Notes: generated from the sequence alone by a model not told the origin. A stretch of 64,000 nucleotides of DNA from Staphylococcus argensis (GCF_002902305.1 NZ_PPPX01000001.1:503642-567641), one strand, 5' to 3'; positions 36,121-48,119 are shown, counted from the stretch's first letter. Program-made: numbers and translations.

Positions 36121-36791
36121 TGAAGTTTGCAGTGCTTAGATTCCCTGGATCGAACTGCGACCGTGACATGCTCAATGCTGCGCTTAAAGCAGGTGTCGAT
36201 GCAGAATACGTAGATTATCGTCAAACATCACTTGAAGGTTTCGATGGTGTACTCATCCCTGGCGGCTTCTCGTTCGGTGACTATTTACGTTCAGGCGCAG
36301 TAGCAAGTGTTGCGCCAGTCATCACAGAAGTGAAACGTTTAGCTGAAGAAGGTAAGCCTGTGCTTGGTGTCTGCAATGGTTTCCAAATTCTTACAGAAAT
36401 TGGCTTGCTACCAGGTGCTTTGCTACATAATGATTCGCATTTATTCGTCAGCAGAAACGAAGAATTACAAGTAGTGAATAACGATACGGCTTTTACAAAT
36501 CTCTATGATAAAGATGAAGTTGTCGTTTACCCAGTCGCTCACGGTGAAGGTCACTACTATTGTACGGATGAAATATACAATGACTTACATGCCAACAATC
36601 AAGTCATCTTGAAATATGTTGATAATCCAAATGGTTCACACGAAGATATCGCTGGTATCGTCAACGAACGTGGTAATGTTTGCGGTATGATGCCACACCC
36701 AGAACGTGCGCTTGAAGCAATCTTAGGTACTGATAGTGGTATGAAGTTATTCGAAGCCATGGTGAAAAGTTGGAGGGAACAAAATGTCTAA
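36120..36791 (+). CDS. purQ: FGAM synthase glutaminase subunit PurQ
   Basis: Class I glutamine amidotransferase that feeds ammonia to PurL. The 223-residue protein has the FPGSNCDRD start, [16 protein letters not shown], the nucleophile Cys in GVCNGFQI and the His/Glu pair in [19 protein letters not shown] precedes the ATG. It overlaps purL by 8 bp. Confidence 0.97.
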   Translation: MKFAVLRFPGSNCDRDMLNAALKAGVDAEYVDYRQTSLEGFDGVLIPGGFSFGDYLRSGAVASVAPVITEVKRLAEEGKPVLGVCNGFQILTEIGLLPGALLHNDSHLFVSRNEELQVVNNDTAFTNLYDKDEVVVYPVAHGEGHYYCTDEIYNDLHANNQVILKYVDNPNGSHEDIAGIVNERGNVCGMMPHPERALEAILGTDSGMKLFEAMVKSWREQNV

Positions 36792-38973
36792 ATTTATCGA
36801 ACCAAGCAGTGAAGAAATTAGAACAGAGAAGCTATATAAAGACTTCGGACTCACAGACGCTGAATACGACAAAGTATGCGAAATTCTTGGACGCCAACCG
36901 AATTTTACAGAAATTGGTATCTTCTCAGTAATGTGGAGTGAACACTGCTCCTACAAACACTCTAAACCGTTCTTGAAACAGTTCCCAACGACAGGCGAAC
37001 ATGTTCTCATGGGCCCTGGTGAAGGTGCAGGCGTAGTGGATATTGGCGACAAACAAGCAGTCGTCTTCAAAGTTGAATCTCACAACCACCCATCCGCAGT
37101 TGAACCGTACCAAGGTGCAGCTACAGGTGTCGGCGGAATCATCCGTGACATCGTGTCTATCGGTGCGCGTCCAATCAACCTGCTTAACAGTTTACGTTTC
37201 GGCGAGTTAACTGAGAAGCAGAATCGTCGTTTATTACGTGGCGTAGTCGCAGGTATCGGTGGTTACGGTAACTGTATCGGTATTCCTACAACAGCAGGTG
37301 AAATCGAATTCGACGAACGCTATGATGGTAACCCCCTCGTTAACGCGATGTGTGTCGGTGTCATCGATCACGATATGGTTCAGAAAGGTACAGCTAAAGG
37401 GAAAGGTAACTCAGTGATTTACGTCGGTTTGAAGACAGGTCGCGATGGTATCCATGGTGCGACATTCGCATCAGAAGAGTTAAACGAAGAAAGTGAAAGC
37501 AAGCGTCCTTCTGTACAAATCGGTGACCCATTTGTTGGTAAGAAATTGATGGAAGCTACACTTGAAGCCATTACATATAAAGAACTCGTTGGTATTCAAG
37601 ACATGGGTGCTGCAGGTCTGACATCATCTTCTTCTGAAATGGCTGCTAAAGGTGGCAGTGGTATGCATCTAAGATTGGACCAAGTACCTGTTCGTGAAGA
37701 AGGTATCTCTCCTTACGAAATGATGTTATCCGAAACGCAAGAACGTATGTTGCTTGTAGTTGAAAAGGGTACAGAACAAAAATTCTTAGATCTCTTTGAA
37801 GATCATGAGCTAGACAGTGCAGTAATTGGTGAAGTGACAGATACGGACCGCTTCGTCCTCACTTACGAAGATGAAGTGTACGCAGATATTCCAGTTCAAC
37901 CACTTGCTGACGAAGCGCCTGAATACATTCTTGAAGGCGAAGAGAAAGAGTATAATACGAGTAAAAATGACTACAGCCAAGTGGATGTTGAACAAACATT
38001 TGATCAATTGTTTACACATCCAACGATTGCTTCTAAGCGTTATCTTTATGAACAATACGATCAACAAGTAGGTGCGAATACGATTGTTAAGCCAGGTTTA
38101 CAATCTTCTGTCGTACGTGTTGAAGGTACGAATAAAGCGATTGCTTCAACAATTGACGGTGAAGCACGTTACGTATTCAATCAACCTTACGAAGGCGGTA
38201 AGATGGTCGTAGCAGAAGCGTACCGTAACTTAATTGCAGTAGGTGCGAAACCGCTAGCGATGACAGACTGCTTAAACTACGGTTCTCCAGAGAAGAAAGA
38301 AATCTATCAACAACTCATCGATTCTACGAAAGGTATGGCTGAAGCTTGTGAAACATTGAAGACACCTGTTGTTTCCGGTAACGTTTCGCTTTATAACGAA
38401 ACACCGAAGACGTCGATCTTCCCAACACCTGTCGTAGGTATGGTTGGTTTAATCGAAGACATCGATTACTTGAAAGACTTCCATCCATCTCAAGGCGAAG
38501 AAGTTTATCTCGTAGGTGGTACACGTAATGATTTCGGTGGCAGCCAAATCGAGAAGTTACTCCACGGCTCAGTGAACCACGAATTTGAAGCGATTGATCT
38601 ATCTGACGAAGTAGCTAAAGGGGAACACATCGCACAAGCAGTTAGAGACGGCGCCTTATCACATGTTCAAACAGTAGGTAAAGGTGGCTTGCTTATCACA
38701 CTCGCTCGTTTCAGTGCACACTACGATTTAGGTTTAGATGTCGAAGTAGACGTTTCAGATGCACAACTCTTCAGTGAAACACAAGGACGTTACTTAGTCA
38801 CAGTTAAAGAAGGTCAGTCATTTGATATGCCAGATGCAGTTAAAATTGGTCACATCACTAACGATCAATCCTTCACTGTGAAGAACGGTTCAACTACAAT
38901 TTCACGCAATGCTGATCAATTAAAACAAGCTTGGGAAGGAGCAATTCCTCAATGTATGACTTCAACGGATTAA
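36784..38973 (+). CDS. purL: FGAM synthase large subunit PurL
   Basis: ATP-dependent synthase converting FGAR to FGAM with PurQ and PurS. The 729-residue protein is the short (SmPurL) type with duplicated AIRS-like halves: [34 protein letters not shown], the [19 protein letters not shown] motif and in the second half [11 protein letters not shown] and [13 protein letters not shown]. Length and motifs are normal. GGAGGG lies before the ATG in purQ. The 3' end overlaps purF by 22 bp. Confidence 0.97.
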   Translation: MSKFIEPSSEEIRTEKLYKDFGLTDAEYDKVCEILGRQPNFTEIGIFSVMWSEHCSYKHSKPFLKQFPTTGEHVLMGPGEGAGVVDIGDKQAVVFKVESHNHPSAVEPYQGAATGVGGIIRDIVSIGARPINLLNSLRFGELTEKQNRRLLRGVVAGIGGYGNCIGIPTTAGEIEFDERYDGNPLVNAMCVGVIDHDMVQKGTAKGKGNSVIYVGLKTGRDGIHGATFASEELNEESESKRPSVQIGDPFVGKKLMEATLEAITYKELVGIQDMGAAGLTSSSSEMAAKGGSGMHLRLDQVPVREEGISPYEMMLSETQERMLLVVEKGTEQKFLDLFEDHELDSAVIGEVTDTDRFVLTYEDEVYADIPVQPLADEAPEYILEGEEKEYNTSKNDYSQVDVEQTFDQLFTHPTIASKRYLYEQYDQQVGANTIVKPGLQSSVVRVEGTNKAIASTIDGEARYVFNQPYEGGKMVVAEAYRNLIAVGAKPLAMTDCLNYGSPEKKEIYQQLIDSTKGMAEACETLKTPVVSGNVSLYNETPKTSIFPTPVVGMVGLIEDIDYLKDFHPSQGEEVYLVGGTRNDFGGSQIEKLLHGSVNHEFEAIDLSDEVAKGEHIAQAVRDGALSHVQTVGKGGLLITLARFSAHYDLGLDVEVDVSDAQLFSETQGRYLVTVKEGQSFDMPDAVKIGHITNDQSFTVKNGSTTISRNADQLKQAWEGAIPQCMTSTD

Positions 38974-40439
38974 ATGAAGAATGTGGCGTGTTTGGTATTT
39001 GGAATCATCCTGAGTCAGCGCAACTGACTTACATGGGTTTACACAGTTTACAACATCGTGGTCAAGAAGGTGCAGGTATCGTTTGTTCAGATGGTAAAGA
39101 ATTTGTCAGTGAACGTGGTTTAGGTTTGCTGACAGATGCCATCAATAAGACGAAGATGAGTCACTTACAAGACTATCAATATGCCATTGGTCATGTCCGT
39201 TATGCAACATCAGGCAACAAAGGTATTGAGAACATTCAACCGTTCTTGTATCACTTTTACGATATGAGTGTAGGGGTGTGCCACAATGGTAACTTAATCA
39301 ACGCACAAAGCTTACGCCAAGAGTTAGAACATCAAGGTGCCATCTTCCATTCTTCATCTGATACAGAAGTAATCATGCACTTAATTCGTCGTAGTAAGCA
39401 GCCTACATTTGAAGAAGCTTTAAAAGAAAGTCTACGTATTATTAAAGGTGGCTTTACGTTTGCCATTTTAACTAAAGAAGGACTTTACGGCGCAGTAGAT
39501 CCGAACGCAATTCGCCCATTAGTCGTAGGACAAATGCCAAATGGTGCATATATCATCGCAAGTGAAACATGTGCGATTGACGTGCTCGGTGCAGAATTTG
39601 TCCGTGATATTCATGCAGGTGAATATGTGGTGATCAATGACGAAGGTATCCGCGTGGAAAGTTATACAGAACATACGAACACAGCGATTTCTGCAATGGA
39701 ATACATCTACTTTGCACGTCCAGATTCAACGATTGCAGGGAAGAACGTGCATGCGGTGCGTAAAGCGTCAGGTAAACGATTGGCTCAAGAGAGTCCAGCT
39801 GAAACTGCGGATATGGTTATCGGCGTGCCGAACTCTTCACTATCAGCAGCATCTGGTTATGCTGAAGAGATGAAATTGCCTTACGAAATGGGACTAGTTA
39901 AGAACCAATACGTGGCACGTACGTTTATTCAACCGACACAAGAACTACGTGAACAAGGTGTTCGTACGAAGTTATCACCCGTTAAGGACATTGTGCACGG
40001 TAAAAATATCGTGCTCGTCGATGATTCGATCGTACGCGGTACAACGAGTAAACGTATCGTACGTATGTTGAAAGAAGCAGGTGCTAAAGAAATTCATGTG
40101 CGCATCGCTTCTCCAGAATTTATGTTCCCAAGTTTCTATGGCATCGATGTATCAACGACAGCTGAACTTATTTCAGCCAATAAATCACCAGAAGAAATCT
40201 GTGAACACATCGGTGCGGATTCAGTAGCTTATCTCTCAGTAGATGGATTAATTGATTCCATCGGACTTGATGTTGATTCGCCATATAGTGGACTATGTGT
40301 AGAAAGCTTTACTGGCGATTATCCTGCAGGTTTATATGATTACGAAGCGGATTACAAAGCAAACTTAAGTGACAGACAGAAAGCATATTTAGATCAAAAC
40401 AAACAATACTTTGATAGTGAGGGGAATCTTAATGTCTAA
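38952..40439 (+). CDS. purF: Amidophosphoribosyltransferase PurF
   Basis: First committed enzyme of purine synthesis (PRPP plus glutamine to phosphoribosylamine). The ATG at 38952 leaves a 10-residue propeptide before the catalytic Cys11 ([15 protein letters not shown]), as in the B. subtilis type that is processed to expose Cys. The glutaminase domain has [16 protein letters not shown] and CHNGNL; the PRTase domain has the [22 protein letters not shown] loop. AAGGAG lies upstream inside purL. A TTG at 38931 extends the frame but overlaps that site. The 3' end overlaps purM by 8 bp. Confidence 0.96.
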   Translation: MYDFNGLNEECGVFGIWNHPESAQLTYMGLHSLQHRGQEGAGIVCSDGKEFVSERGLGLLTDAINKTKMSHLQDYQYAIGHVRYATSGNKGIENIQPFLYHFYDMSVGVCHNGNLINAQSLRQELEHQGAIFHSSSDTEVIMHLIRRSKQPTFEEALKESLRIIKGGFTFAILTKEGLYGAVDPNAIRPLVVGQMPNGAYIIASETCAIDVLGAEFVRDIHAGEYVVINDEGIRVESYTEHTNTAISAMEYIYFARPDSTIAGKNVHAVRKASGKRLAQESPAETADMVIGVPNSSLSAASGYAEEMKLPYEMGLVKNQYVARTFIQPTQELREQGVRTKLSPVKDIVHGKNIVLVDDSIVRGTTSKRIVRMLKEAGAKEIHVRIASPEFMFPSFYGIDVSTTAELISANKSPEEICEHIGADSVAYLSVDGLIDSIGLDVDSPYSGLCVESFTGDYPAGLYDYEADYKANLSDRQKAYLDQNKQYFDSEGNLNV

Positions 40440-41460
40440 ATCATACCAAGAAGCTGGCGTGGACATTCACGCAGGTTATGAAGCAGTAGAACGTATGTCG
40501 AGCCATGTAAAGAGAACGATGCGTCCAGAAGTACTCGGTGGCCTTGGCGGTTTCGGTGCGACATTTGATTTATCTCAACTCAATATGAAAGCGCCAGTAA
40601 TGGTCTCAGGTACAGATGGTGTAGGAACGAAGCTGAAACTTGCGATTGATCATGACAAACACGATACGATTGGTATCGATGCAGTCGCGATGTGTGTGAA
40701 CGACATCTTAACGACAGGTGCAGAACCACTTTACTTCTTAGACTATATCGCGACAAATAAGGTCGTTCCCGAAGTGATCGAACAGATTGTCAAAGGTGTC
40801 AGTGATGGTTGTGAAGAAACGAATACGGCATTGATCGGTGGCGAAACTGCAGAAATGGGCGAAATGTACCATGAAGGTGAGTACGATTTAGCTGGATTTG
40901 CTGTAGGAGCTGTTGAAAAGGATGACTACATCGACGGCAGTAGTGTACAGGCAGGACAAGCAATTATTGGCTTAGCTTCAAGCGGTGTACATTCTAACGG
41001 TTACAGTCTCGTTCGTCGTTTAATTGCACAATCAGATATTGATTTAAATGATACTTTCGTTGATGGTAAATCTTATTTAGATGTGTTCCTTGAACCGACA
41101 CGTCTATATGTTAAACCTGTACTAGCAGTTAAAGAACAAGTGAAGATTCATGCGATGACGCATATTACAGGTGGCGGTTTCTACGAAAACATTCCTAGAG
41201 CTTTACCAGAAGGCAAGTCAGCTGAAGTCGATGTGACGACTTTCCCAACACCGCCAGTCTTTGATTGGATTCAACAACAAGGACAAATTGAGACAGAAGA
41301 AATGTACAATGTCTTCAATATGGGTATCGGCTTTACGTTAGTTGTCGATGAATCAGATGTTGAACGTGTGATAGACATTTTAGCTAAAGAAGATGTTGAG
41401 GCGTACCATATCGGTAACATTACTGAAGCAGAAGAACCAATTACGGTAAAGGGAGTTTAA
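40432..41460 (+). CDS. purM: AIR synthase PurM
   Basis: Closes the imidazole ring of FGAM to AIR. The 342-residue protein has [15 protein letters not shown], the [20 protein letters not shown] motif, [14 protein letters not shown] and the [13 protein letters not shown] motif. The ATG at 40432 has GAGGGGA upstream; the frame's earlier TTG (40411) has none. It overlaps purF by 8 bp and precedes purN by 3 nt. Confidence 0.96.
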   Translation: MSKSYQEAGVDIHAGYEAVERMSSHVKRTMRPEVLGGLGGFGATFDLSQLNMKAPVMVSGTDGVGTKLKLAIDHDKHDTIGIDAVAMCVNDILTTGAEPLYFLDYIATNKVVPEVIEQIVKGVSDGCEETNTALIGGETAEMGEMYHEGEYDLAGFAVGAVEKDDYIDGSSVQAGQAIIGLASSGVHSNGYSLVRRLIAQSDIDLNDTFVDGKSYLDVFLEPTRLYVKPVLAVKEQVKIHAMTHITGGGFYENIPRALPEGKSAEVDVTTFPTPPVFDWIQQQGQIETEEMYNVFNMGIGFTLVVDESDVERVIDILAKEDVEAYHIGNITEAEEPITVKGV

Positions 41461-41463
41461 TCT

Positions 41464-42030
41464 ATGGTTAAAGTAGCGATCTTTGCCTCTGGTTCAGGCA
41501 CAAATTTCGAAAATATCATGCAACGTGTGACAGCAGGAGAGTTACCGAATATTGAAGTAACAGCACTTTATACAGATCAAGCTGAAGCGGAATGCATTCA
41601 GCGTGCACAACCATTCAATTTAGATGTTCACATCACTGAATTGAAAGATTACGCCACAAAAGCAGATTATGAACGAGCAATGCTCAAACAGCTAGAACGT
41701 GAAGGTGTGGAATGGATTATTCTAGCAGGATACATGAAACTGATTAGTGCTACTATCCTGGATGCTTATGAAAGTAGAATATTGAATATCCATCCGTCAT
41801 TGTTACCGAAGTACAAGGGCGTCGATGCCATTGGTCAAGCTTTTACTAGTGGTGATAAAGAAACAGGAACTACTGTCCATTATGTTGATAGTGGTATGGA
41901 TACGGGCCAAATTATTGAACAACGTCAGTGCCCAATTTATGAAGATGATACGAAAGCAGACTTAGAACAACGAGTGAAATCACTTGAATATGAACTTTAT
42001 CCGAAAGTCATAGCTGAAATTATTCAATAA
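41464..42030 (+). CDS. purN: Phosphoribosylglycinamide formyltransferase PurN
   Basis: Transfers the formyl group of 10-formyl-THF (made by FolD) to GAR. The 188-residue protein has [12 protein letters not shown], the active-site Asn/His/Asp in [12 protein letters not shown] and [12 protein letters not shown]. Length is usual. AAAGGGAG at the end of purM is its ribosome binding site. Confidence 0.96.
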   Translation: MVKVAIFASGSGTNFENIMQRVTAGELPNIEVTALYTDQAEAECIQRAQPFNLDVHITELKDYATKADYERAMLKQLEREGVEWIILAGYMKLISATILDAYESRILNIHPSLLPKYKGVDAIGQAFTSGDKETGTTVHYVDSGMDTGQIIEQRQCPIYEDDTKADLEQRVKSLEYELYPKVIAEIIQ

Positions 42031-42048
42031 GAGGGGCGAAATAACGTA

Positions 42049-43527
42049 ATGAAGAAAGCAATATTAAGTGTATCGAATAAAGCAGGTATCGTAGATTTCG
42101 CGCGAGCATTAACTGAATTAGATTACGAATTGTATTCTACTGGAGGTACGATGCGTGCGATTGAAGAAGCCGGTGTACCTGTGCAATCTATCTCAAAGTT
42201 AACGCAGTTCGACGAAATTATGGATGGACGTGTTAAGACATTACATCCAGCGGTTCACGGCGGTATACTTGCTGATCGTGATAAACCTGAACATCTTGAA
42301 CAATTGAAAGCACAAGATATTGACCTGATCGATATGGTGGTTGTCAATCTTTATCCTTTCCAAGAAACAGTGACGAACCCAGATGTCACTGAAATGGATG
42401 CGATTGAGAACATCGATATCGGTGGTCCAACGATGTTACGTGCCGCAGCGAAGAACTTCAAACACGTGACGACAATTGTTCATCCTGAAGATTATGCTGA
42501 AGTGATTCAACGTCTACGCAACGACGAGTTAGATGAAGCATATCGTAAATCATTAATGATTAAAGTCTTCGAACATACGAATGCTTACGATCATGCGATT
42601 GTTAACTTTTTCAAAGATAGTAAAGAATCACTACGCTACGGTGAGAATCCGCAACAATCCGCTTACTTCGTACGTGAATCTGAAGCTCCGAATACGATTG
42701 CAGGAGCAAAACAACTTCATGGTAAACAATTAAGCTTTAATAATATTAAAGATGCAGACTCAGCGTTAACATTGGCGAAATCCTTTGAACAGCCAGCTGC
42801 AGTAGCGGTGAAACATATGAATCCATGTGGCGTAGGTGTGGGTGACACTATTGAAGAAGCTTACAACCGTGCTTATGAAGCGGATAGTCAATCAATCTTT
42901 GGTGGTATCGTTGCGCTCAACCGCCCAGTAGGCAAAGAACTTGCTGAACAATTGCACAGTATCTTCTTAGAAGTCGTTATTGCACCGGAATTCTCTCAAG
43001 ATGCACTTGATGTATTACAACAGAAGAAGAATATCCGTTTGTTAGAAATTGATATGTCAGTCAATGATGATGAAGAAGAGTTCGTCTCTGTTTCTGGCGG
43101 TTACCTCGTTCAGGAGAAAGACCATTCAACAATCACTCGTGAAGATATGAAGGTCGTAACTGATGCAGAGCCTACTGAAGCACAATGGGATGCGATGCTC
43201 TTAGGTTGGAAAGTCGTTGCAGCAGTTAAAAGTAACGCTGTCATCTTGAGCAACCCGCAACAAACAGTCGGCATTGGTGCAGGGCAAATGAACCGAGTAG
43301 GTTCTGCTGAAATTGCAATTGAAAGAGCTATCGGTATTGATGATAACGTCGCGATGATTTCAGACGGTTTCTTCCCGATGGATGATACTGTAGAACTCGC
43401 TGCGAAACATGGTATCAAAGCAATTATTCAACCAGGTGGTTCAATCAAAGACCAAGATTCTATCGATATGGCGAACAAACATGGCATTGCTATGGTAACG
43501 ACAGGAGAACGTCATTTTAAACATTAA
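42049..43527 (+). CDS. purH: Bifunctional AICAR formyltransferase / IMP cyclohydrolase PurH
   Basis: Performs the last two steps to IMP. The 492-residue protein has the N-terminal cyclohydrolase domain ([31 protein letters not shown]) and the C-terminal formyltransferase domain ([23 protein letters not shown] with catalytic Lys-His, [11 protein letters not shown]). AGAGGGGCG precedes the ATG, 18 nt after purN. Confidence 0.97.
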   Translation: MKKAILSVSNKAGIVDFARALTELDYELYSTGGTMRAIEEAGVPVQSISKLTQFDEIMDGRVKTLHPAVHGGILADRDKPEHLEQLKAQDIDLIDMVVVNLYPFQETVTNPDVTEMDAIENIDIGGPTMLRAAAKNFKHVTTIVHPEDYAEVIQRLRNDELDEAYRKSLMIKVFEHTNAYDHAIVNFFKDSKESLRYGENPQQSAYFVRESEAPNTIAGAKQLHGKQLSFNNIKDADSALTLAKSFEQPAAVAVKHMNPCGVGVGDTIEEAYNRAYEADSQSIFGGIVALNRPVGKELAEQLHSIFLEVVIAPEFSQDALDVLQQKKNIRLLEIDMSVNDDEEEFVSVSGGYLVQEKDHSTITREDMKVVTDAEPTEAQWDAMLLGWKVVAAVKSNAVILSNPQQTVGIGAGQMNRVGSAEIAIERAIGIDDNVAMISDGFFPMDDTVELAAKHGIKAIIQPGGSIKDQDSIDMANKHGIAMVTTGERHFKH

Positions 43528-43550
43528 TCTCAACTACAGGAGGTAGAAAG

Positions 43551-44792
43551 ATGAAAGTGTTAGTGATTGGTGCAGGTGGGCGTGAACATGTACTTGCACA
43601 TAAGTTAAATCAATCGCCACTCGTTGACGAAGTTCATGCGATTCCAGGCAGTGACGCGATGGCTCAAGTCGCTGAAGTTCACACTGATATTGCTGAAAAT
43701 GCACATGATGACATCGTTAATTTCGCGCAACAACAGGGTATTGAATGGGTCGTTGTAGGTCCGGAACAGCCATTGACTGAAGGGTTAGCAGATCGCTTGT
43801 TAGACGTAGATATTAAAGTCTTTGGTCCAACTCAAGCTGCAGCGCAAATTGAAGGCTCTAAATCGTTTGCGAAGAAATTGATGGCTAAGTACGATATTCC
43901 AACGGCTGACTATCGTGAAATTTCTAGCAAGGCAGAAGCGCAGGAATATATTCAATCTTGCGACTACCCAGTGGTATTAAAGAAAGATGGTCTTGCAGCA
44001 GGAAAAGGTGTTATTATTGCAGAGAATTACGAAGAAGCAGTAGATGCAGTTGAAAAATTATATCCTACTGACGACGAAACTGTAGTTTTCGAGACTTTCC
44101 TTGAGGGTGAAGAATTCTCATTGATGACTTTCGTTAATGGTGACTATGCCGTGCCATTCGATTGCATTGCGCAAGATCATAAACGTGCGTTCGATAATGA
44201 TCAAGGTCCGAACACTGGCGGAATGGGGGCATACTGTCCTGTGCCACATGTCAGCTCAGATGTAAACGAAGAAACGAATCGTAAAATTGCACAACCTATT
44301 GTTCAAGCGATGGAGCAAGAAGGGTATCATTTCTTCGGGCTATTGTACATCGGTGCCATTCTCACGAAAGAAGGTCCGAAAGTCATTGAATTTAATGCTC
44401 GTTTCGGCGATCCTGAAGCGCAAGTCTTACTCACACGCATGGAAAGTGACTTGATGCAACACATCCTCGACTTAGATGCGAAACAACCGATTCACTTCAA
44501 GTGGAAAGATCAAGCTGTTGTCGGTGTGATGCTTGCATCTAAAGGCTATCCTGGTAGTTATGAGAAAGGTAAAGAAGTCTCTGGCTTTACTTTAGATGAA
44601 GGTAGATATTTCGTTAGTGGTTTGAAAAAAGAAGGCGACCACTTCGTCACTTCAGGTGGTCGTGTCATCCTGGCTTTAGGAGAAGGCAAAGATATTGCTG
44701 AAGCGAAGAAAGCTGCTTATGAAGCAGTAGCACCCGTAGCTAACGATGCTTTATTCTATCGTAGTGATATTAGTGACAAGGCGTTACGCTAA
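43551..44792 (+). CDS. purD: Phosphoribosylamine-glycine ligase PurD
   Basis: ATP-grasp enzyme joining glycine to phosphoribosylamine. The 413-residue protein starts [17 protein letters not shown] and has [28 protein letters not shown], the [14 protein letters not shown] motif and [24 protein letters not shown] precedes the ATG, 23 nt after purH. It is the last gene of the operon. Confidence 0.97.
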   Translation: MKVLVIGAGGREHVLAHKLNQSPLVDEVHAIPGSDAMAQVAEVHTDIAENAHDDIVNFAQQQGIEWVVVGPEQPLTEGLADRLLDVDIKVFGPTQAAAQIEGSKSFAKKLMAKYDIPTADYREISSKAEAQEYIQSCDYPVVLKKDGLAAGKGVIIAENYEEAVDAVEKLYPTDDETVVFETFLEGEEFSLMTFVNGDYAVPFDCIAQDHKRAFDNDQGPNTGGMGAYCPVPHVSSDVNEETNRKIAQPIVQAMEQEGYHFFGLLYIGAILTKEGPKVIEFNARFGDPEAQVLLTRMESDLMQHILDLDAKQPIHFKWKDQAVVGVMLASKGYPGSYEKGKEVSGFTLDEGRYFVSGLKKEGDHFVTSGGRVILALGEGKDIAEAKKAAYEAVAPVANDALFYRSDISDKALR

Positions 44793-44850
44793 GCTAATGT
44801 AGCGATTAAATATAGCAGTTGTACGTTAAAGTTATAATGAGACATAATAC

Positions 44851-44888
44851 AACCCCGTTCCATATCAAGTATGGAGCGGGGTTTTTAC
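44851..44888 (+). terminator. Terminator of the pur operon
   Basis: Stem AACCCCGTTCCATA / TATGGAGCGGGGTT (44851-44864 with 44870-44883), one mismatch, 5-nt loop, then TTTA. The next 155 bases hold nothing recognisable. Confidence 0.9.
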
Positions 44889-45042
44889 GCTGTAATGAAG
44901 CACGCGTATCTTCGTGAAGTCTATTAATTAAGGCAATACATTTTTAACAATTGGTGTTGCTTATCAATAAGTGCTGTTATCAAGCAATCCTGCTTTCTTA
45001 TTGCAACATCAGTTTGCATTTTACAAAACGTAAGACAATTAG

Positions 45043-45846
45043 CTAGAAATTGTGGCTACGCACATCAGGAATACCTGTCAGTGGTAGCACATGAGCAAGG
45101 TAGCAACTGATGGCGAGTAGTGCTATGGTCACGACGATAAACACGAGATCTTTGTATGAAAATGGTGCTTTGTAGTAATACGTTCGTGGACCATCTTGGA
45201 AACCTTTCTTCTCCATCGCGACAGAAAGTTGATGTGCACGGCGGATGTTCTGACTGAGTAATGGGATAAACAAATGTTTCAAACGTTTAAGCCCACGATA
45301 GTGATGTGCATCAATAACTTGATAACGCATCTTGAGCGAATGACGCAATTGGATAAATGATGTAATCATTATTGGTACCATACGAATGGCTGCCATAAAC
45401 GCATAGGCGAATTTCGGTTTCACTTTCAAGTGTTGCATCATACTATAGAAGATCATAACGATTTCAGATGTTAATGAAATCAGTATCCCCATAGAAGAGA
45501 CCGTTAATAGACGTAACGATAAGTGAATGCCTCGAATGAAACTTTCACGCGTGATATGGATAAATCCTAATTTGAACAGTGTATGGGTACCTTCGCCGTA
45601 GAAAATCATCGATAAAGATGAAATGATTGCAAATAAGATAGCGAAGAACGTAAAGATACCAACAACTTTAAACTGCACTCCGTTAAACAAGACTAAGAAC
45701 AGAAACATCAGTATTGTTGTATAAATCATGATATCGAATTGGTGTATAAAGATCACGAAGACGAATAAGAGTATCGCCATCACAATCTTCGTAATTACGT
45801 TGACGTCATGGACAAAGGTATTGCGTACTTTCCATGCTTCAAACAT
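45043..45846 (-). CDS. ykoC: ECF transporter T component (YkoC-like)
   Basis: Membrane T-subunit that links two ATPase domains to the substrate-binding S-component. The 267-residue protein has about five or six transmembrane helices and the coupling-helix motifs: FAYAFMAAIRMVPIMI and, near residue 205, AMEKKGFQDG (the A-M-x-x-x-G-F type second motif of EcfT). The ATG at 45846 was chosen; a GTG at 45855 is possible. It overlaps the ATPase gene by 8 bp. By operon context the substrate is a thiamine precursor or thiamine. The symbol follows B. subtilis ykoEDC. Confidence 0.85.
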   Translation of the reverse strand: MFEAWKVRNTFVHDVNVITKIVMAILLFVFVIFIHQFDIMIYTTILMFLFLVLFNGVQFKVVGIFTFFAILFAIISSLSMIFYGEGTHTLFKLGFIHITRESFIRGIHLSLRLLTVSSMGILISLTSEIVMIFYSMMQHLKVKPKFAYAFMAAIRMVPIMITSFIQLRHSLKMRYQVIDAHHYRGLKRLKHLFIPLLSQNIRRAHQLSVAMEKKGFQDGPRTYYYKAPFSYKDLVFIVVTIALLAISCYLAHVLPLTGIPDVRSHNF

Positions 45847-47248
45847 GCATATCACCCGTCTTTCTTACTTCATGTAACTGTTGATCTTCGACGTGAATTT
45901 GTCGAGAGGGGTAACGTGCAATAATTTCTGGATCATGGGTAATCATGATAATCGTCTGACCTTGAGCTACACGTTCTTGGAAGAGTTGGATTAAGTTAAA
46001 GGTATTATGGCTATCCAATCCAAAGGTAGGTTCGTCCAACATGATGATGTCTGCTGGCGAACTTAGCGCAGTTGCCACACTCAGACGACGCTTTTGCCCC
46101 ATAGACAATTCGAATGGATGTTGGTTCTGCACGCGTTCCAAATTGAGTAAACGTAACATGTCTTCTGTCTGTTGTTGTGCTTGTTTATTATCTTTTTGAC
46201 TAAACTGAATAAAGATTTCATCATATACGGATTGGGTAATAAACTGCAGTTCTGGATTTTGATATACTAGATACATATGTTGCGCTGCATCTTTGATCTT
46301 CTTTAAGTAATGCCCGTTATAGGTCATCTTGCCATCATATTTGATCAACTGCATCATCGATTCGAGTAATGTCGTTTTACCGGTACCATTTTTACCTGTA
46401 ATTGTAATCCACTCACCTAAGGAAACGTTAAACGCGTCGAGCGCAATCAGTGTTTTGTTACCGCGACGAATAGCACCATCTTGATAACTAAAGACAGGTT
46501 CGGTAGTGGTGGAGGATGTATCCTGTGCTTGAGGTGCATAATCCCACGCGTTTGGATGCCATACCCCGTACTCAGTTAACAGCTCCTCGTGTTGAGCGAG
46601 TATCGCTTCTGGTTTGTCATCAGCGATAATTTCTGCGTTGTAATTGAGGAGGATTACACGGTCGATATGTTCCCAAATATGCTCAACCTTGTGCTCCACA
46701 ATCACGACAGTTTGATCTTCCCAGAAATCTTTGATCTTGCTCCACAACTCAGCTGTAGCTTCTGTATCAAGCATGGCTGTTGGCTCATCTAGGAAAAGGG
46801 TTTCGGCTTGTTGTAGCAATGTTTCTGCGATCGCTAATTTCTGTTTCATACCACCACTGAGTTGATTCACGTACTGGTCGGGATCCACATTGAGACCCAC
46901 TGAATCTAAAGCACGCTGAATCGCTTGATCCATTTCTGAGCGTGGAACTTGGCGATTCTCAAGAATAAAGCCCAACTCTTCTTTCACTTTCGGCATACAG
47001 AACTGCGTATCAGGATCTTGGAAGATCATGCCGCAGTGCGCATCAATATGTAACTCATCATATTTCATCGGTAGTTCAATTAATTCAGGAACGATGCCAC
47101 TTAACACATTTAATAAGGTACTCTTACCCGCCCCAGAGGGGCCGAGTAAGAGTACTTTCTCTTTGTCATGAATTGTTAAATCGAGGCCGTCGAAGATCTT
47201 ATGTTCACCATTCGGGTACTTCAGACGTAAATTTTTAGTCGATAGCAC
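45839..47248 (-). CDS. ykoD: ECF transporter fused double ATPase (YkoD-like)
   Basis: Energises the ECF importer. The 469-residue protein holds two complete ABC domains. The first has Walker A GPSGAGKST, signature QLSGGMKQKLAIA and Walker B TLFLDEPTAMLD. The second, from about 255, has GKNGTGKTT, the signature variant ELSMGQKRRLSVA and IIMLDEPTFGLD, followed by MITHDPE. A short linker with an acidic/Ser-Thr stretch (QAQDTSSTTTEP) separates them. It starts 12 nt after ykoE. Confidence 0.92.
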   Translation of the reverse strand: MLSTKNLRLKYPNGEHKIFDGLDLTIHDKEKVLLLGPSGAGKSTLLNVLSGIVPELIELPMKYDELHIDAHCGMIFQDPDTQFCMPKVKEELGFILENRQVPRSEMDQAIQRALDSVGLNVDPDQYVNQLSGGMKQKLAIAETLLQQAETLFLDEPTAMLDTEATAELWSKIKDFWEDQTVVIVEHKVEHIWEHIDRVILLNYNAEIIADDKPEAILAQHEELLTEYGVWHPNAWDYAPQAQDTSSTTTEPVFSYQDGAIRRGNKTLIALDAFNVSLGEWITITGKNGTGKTTLLESMMQLIKYDGKMTYNGHYLKKIKDAAQHMYLVYQNPELQFITQSVYDEIFIQFSQKDNKQAQQQTEDMLRLLNLERVQNQHPFELSMGQKRRLSVATALSSPADIIMLDEPTFGLDSHNTFNLIQLFQERVAQGQTIIMITHDPEIIARYPSRQIHVEDQQLHEVRKTGDMHV

Positions 47249-47260
47249 AGTATCGTCTCC

Positions 47261-47845
47261 TTACAAGTTATCGTAATCTTTTTTAGATGCAGGTCTGAAG
47301 AGTTTGGTCACTCCGGTCTGATCTAGCGCTTTGATGATGTAGTATGAAAGTAAACCGGCGACTAACAGACCACCGATTAATCTGAAGACAATGTACAGTG
47401 TTAAGTTCCAACCTGATAACTCATTAAGGTAGCCATACGCGAAGTCGAGTGGCAAGGTAATAATCGCAGCCATTAATCCAGCAAGCATAGCTACTGCAGC
47501 TGAACGAGACTTGTAGCGGAAGATGAGGAAGATAAACTCACATGCGACACCTTGGAGTAAACCGTAAATCATCGTAGGGACATCAAAGCGACCCATAACG
47601 ATTGTTTCACCAGCACCTGCTGCAAACTCTGCTAGAATTGCGATTCCGGGTTTAGGAATGATGAGATAGGCAACCACTGCTGCCATAAACCACATGCCGT
47701 AGACGATTTCTTCCACATGTAAACCAGATATTTTAGAAAAATCATACACGAAATGCCAAACGTTATAAATAATCGCAAAGACCACTGCGATTAAGACTGT
47801 GACGAGTATGTCGGATAGCTTTAAACCTCTTGAAGCTCTTGTCAT
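47261..47845 (-). CDS. ykoE: ECF transporter S component, thiamine/HMP type (YkoE)
   Basis: Substrate-binding membrane subunit, YkoE family, thought to take up thiamine or its hydroxymethylpyrimidine precursor. The 194-residue protein has five or six transmembrane helices, with the VFAIIYNVWHFVYDF and PKPGIAILAEFAAGAGETIVMGRF motifs of the family. The ATG at 47845 has GGGAGGA upstream; longer starts would run into the riboswitch terminator. It is controlled by the TPP riboswitch directly upstream. The cytoplasmic thiamine-binding YkoF of B. subtilis is not encoded here. Confidence 0.92.
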   Translation of the reverse strand: MTRASRGLKLSDILVTVLIAVVFAIIYNVWHFVYDFSKISGLHVEEIVYGMWFMAAVVAYLIIPKPGIAILAEFAAGAGETIVMGRFDVPTMIYGLLQGVACEFIFLIFRYKSRSAAVAMLAGLMAAIITLPLDFAYGYLNELSGWNLTLYIVFRLIGGLLVAGLLSYYIIKALDQTGVTKLFRPASKKDYDNL

Positions 47846-47861
47846 ATCTATTTCCTCCCAA

Positions 47862-47894
47862 TAAAAAACGCACAACCTCATCTAGAAGTTGCGC
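47862..47894 (-). terminator. Riboswitch-linked intrinsic terminator before ykoE
   Basis: Minus-strand stem GCGCAACTTC / GAGGTTGTGC (47894-47870, one mismatch and one G-U), followed by GTTTTTTATT and then the ykoE ribosome binding site. A second hairpin, AGCTCTGCC / GGCAGAGC (47958-47930), lies between it and the aptamer. These form the expression platform of the TPP switch. Confidence 0.75.
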
Positions 47895-47974
47895 GAAAAA
47901 CAAACAGAAAGAAATAAACATTGGATGAAGGCTCTGCCATGCCATTAAAGGCAGAGCTTAACATAATAGTAATC

Positions 47975-48063
47975 GCTCACTTTCCTACGCTAGTATCATC
48001 TAGATCAGGTTCAAAGGGTTTGAGGTTCTACCTCATCTCAGTTATAACATAACACCCCTAGTG
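47975..48063 (-). ncRNA. TPP riboswitch (THI element)
   Basis: The minus strand carries the conserved aptamer parts in order: AGGGGTG, the CTGAGATGAG loop, ACCCTTTGAACCTGATCT, and GATACTAGCGTAGGAAAGTG. All are hallmarks of the thiamine-pyrophosphate riboswitch. It lies about 130 nt upstream of ykoE and should switch off transcription when TPP is abundant. Confidence 0.97.
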
Positions 48064-48090
48064 CGTTAGATTGATTTGTAATTTAATTCT

Positions 48091-48119
48091 AATGTAGACT
48101 GGTTGAGAACGATTGTCAA
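48091..48119 (-). promoter_or_regulatory. Promoter of the TPP-controlled operon
   Basis: Minus-strand TTGACA (48119-48114), 17-nt spacer, TACATT (48096-48091). Transcription would start just before the aptamer. Confidence 0.75.
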
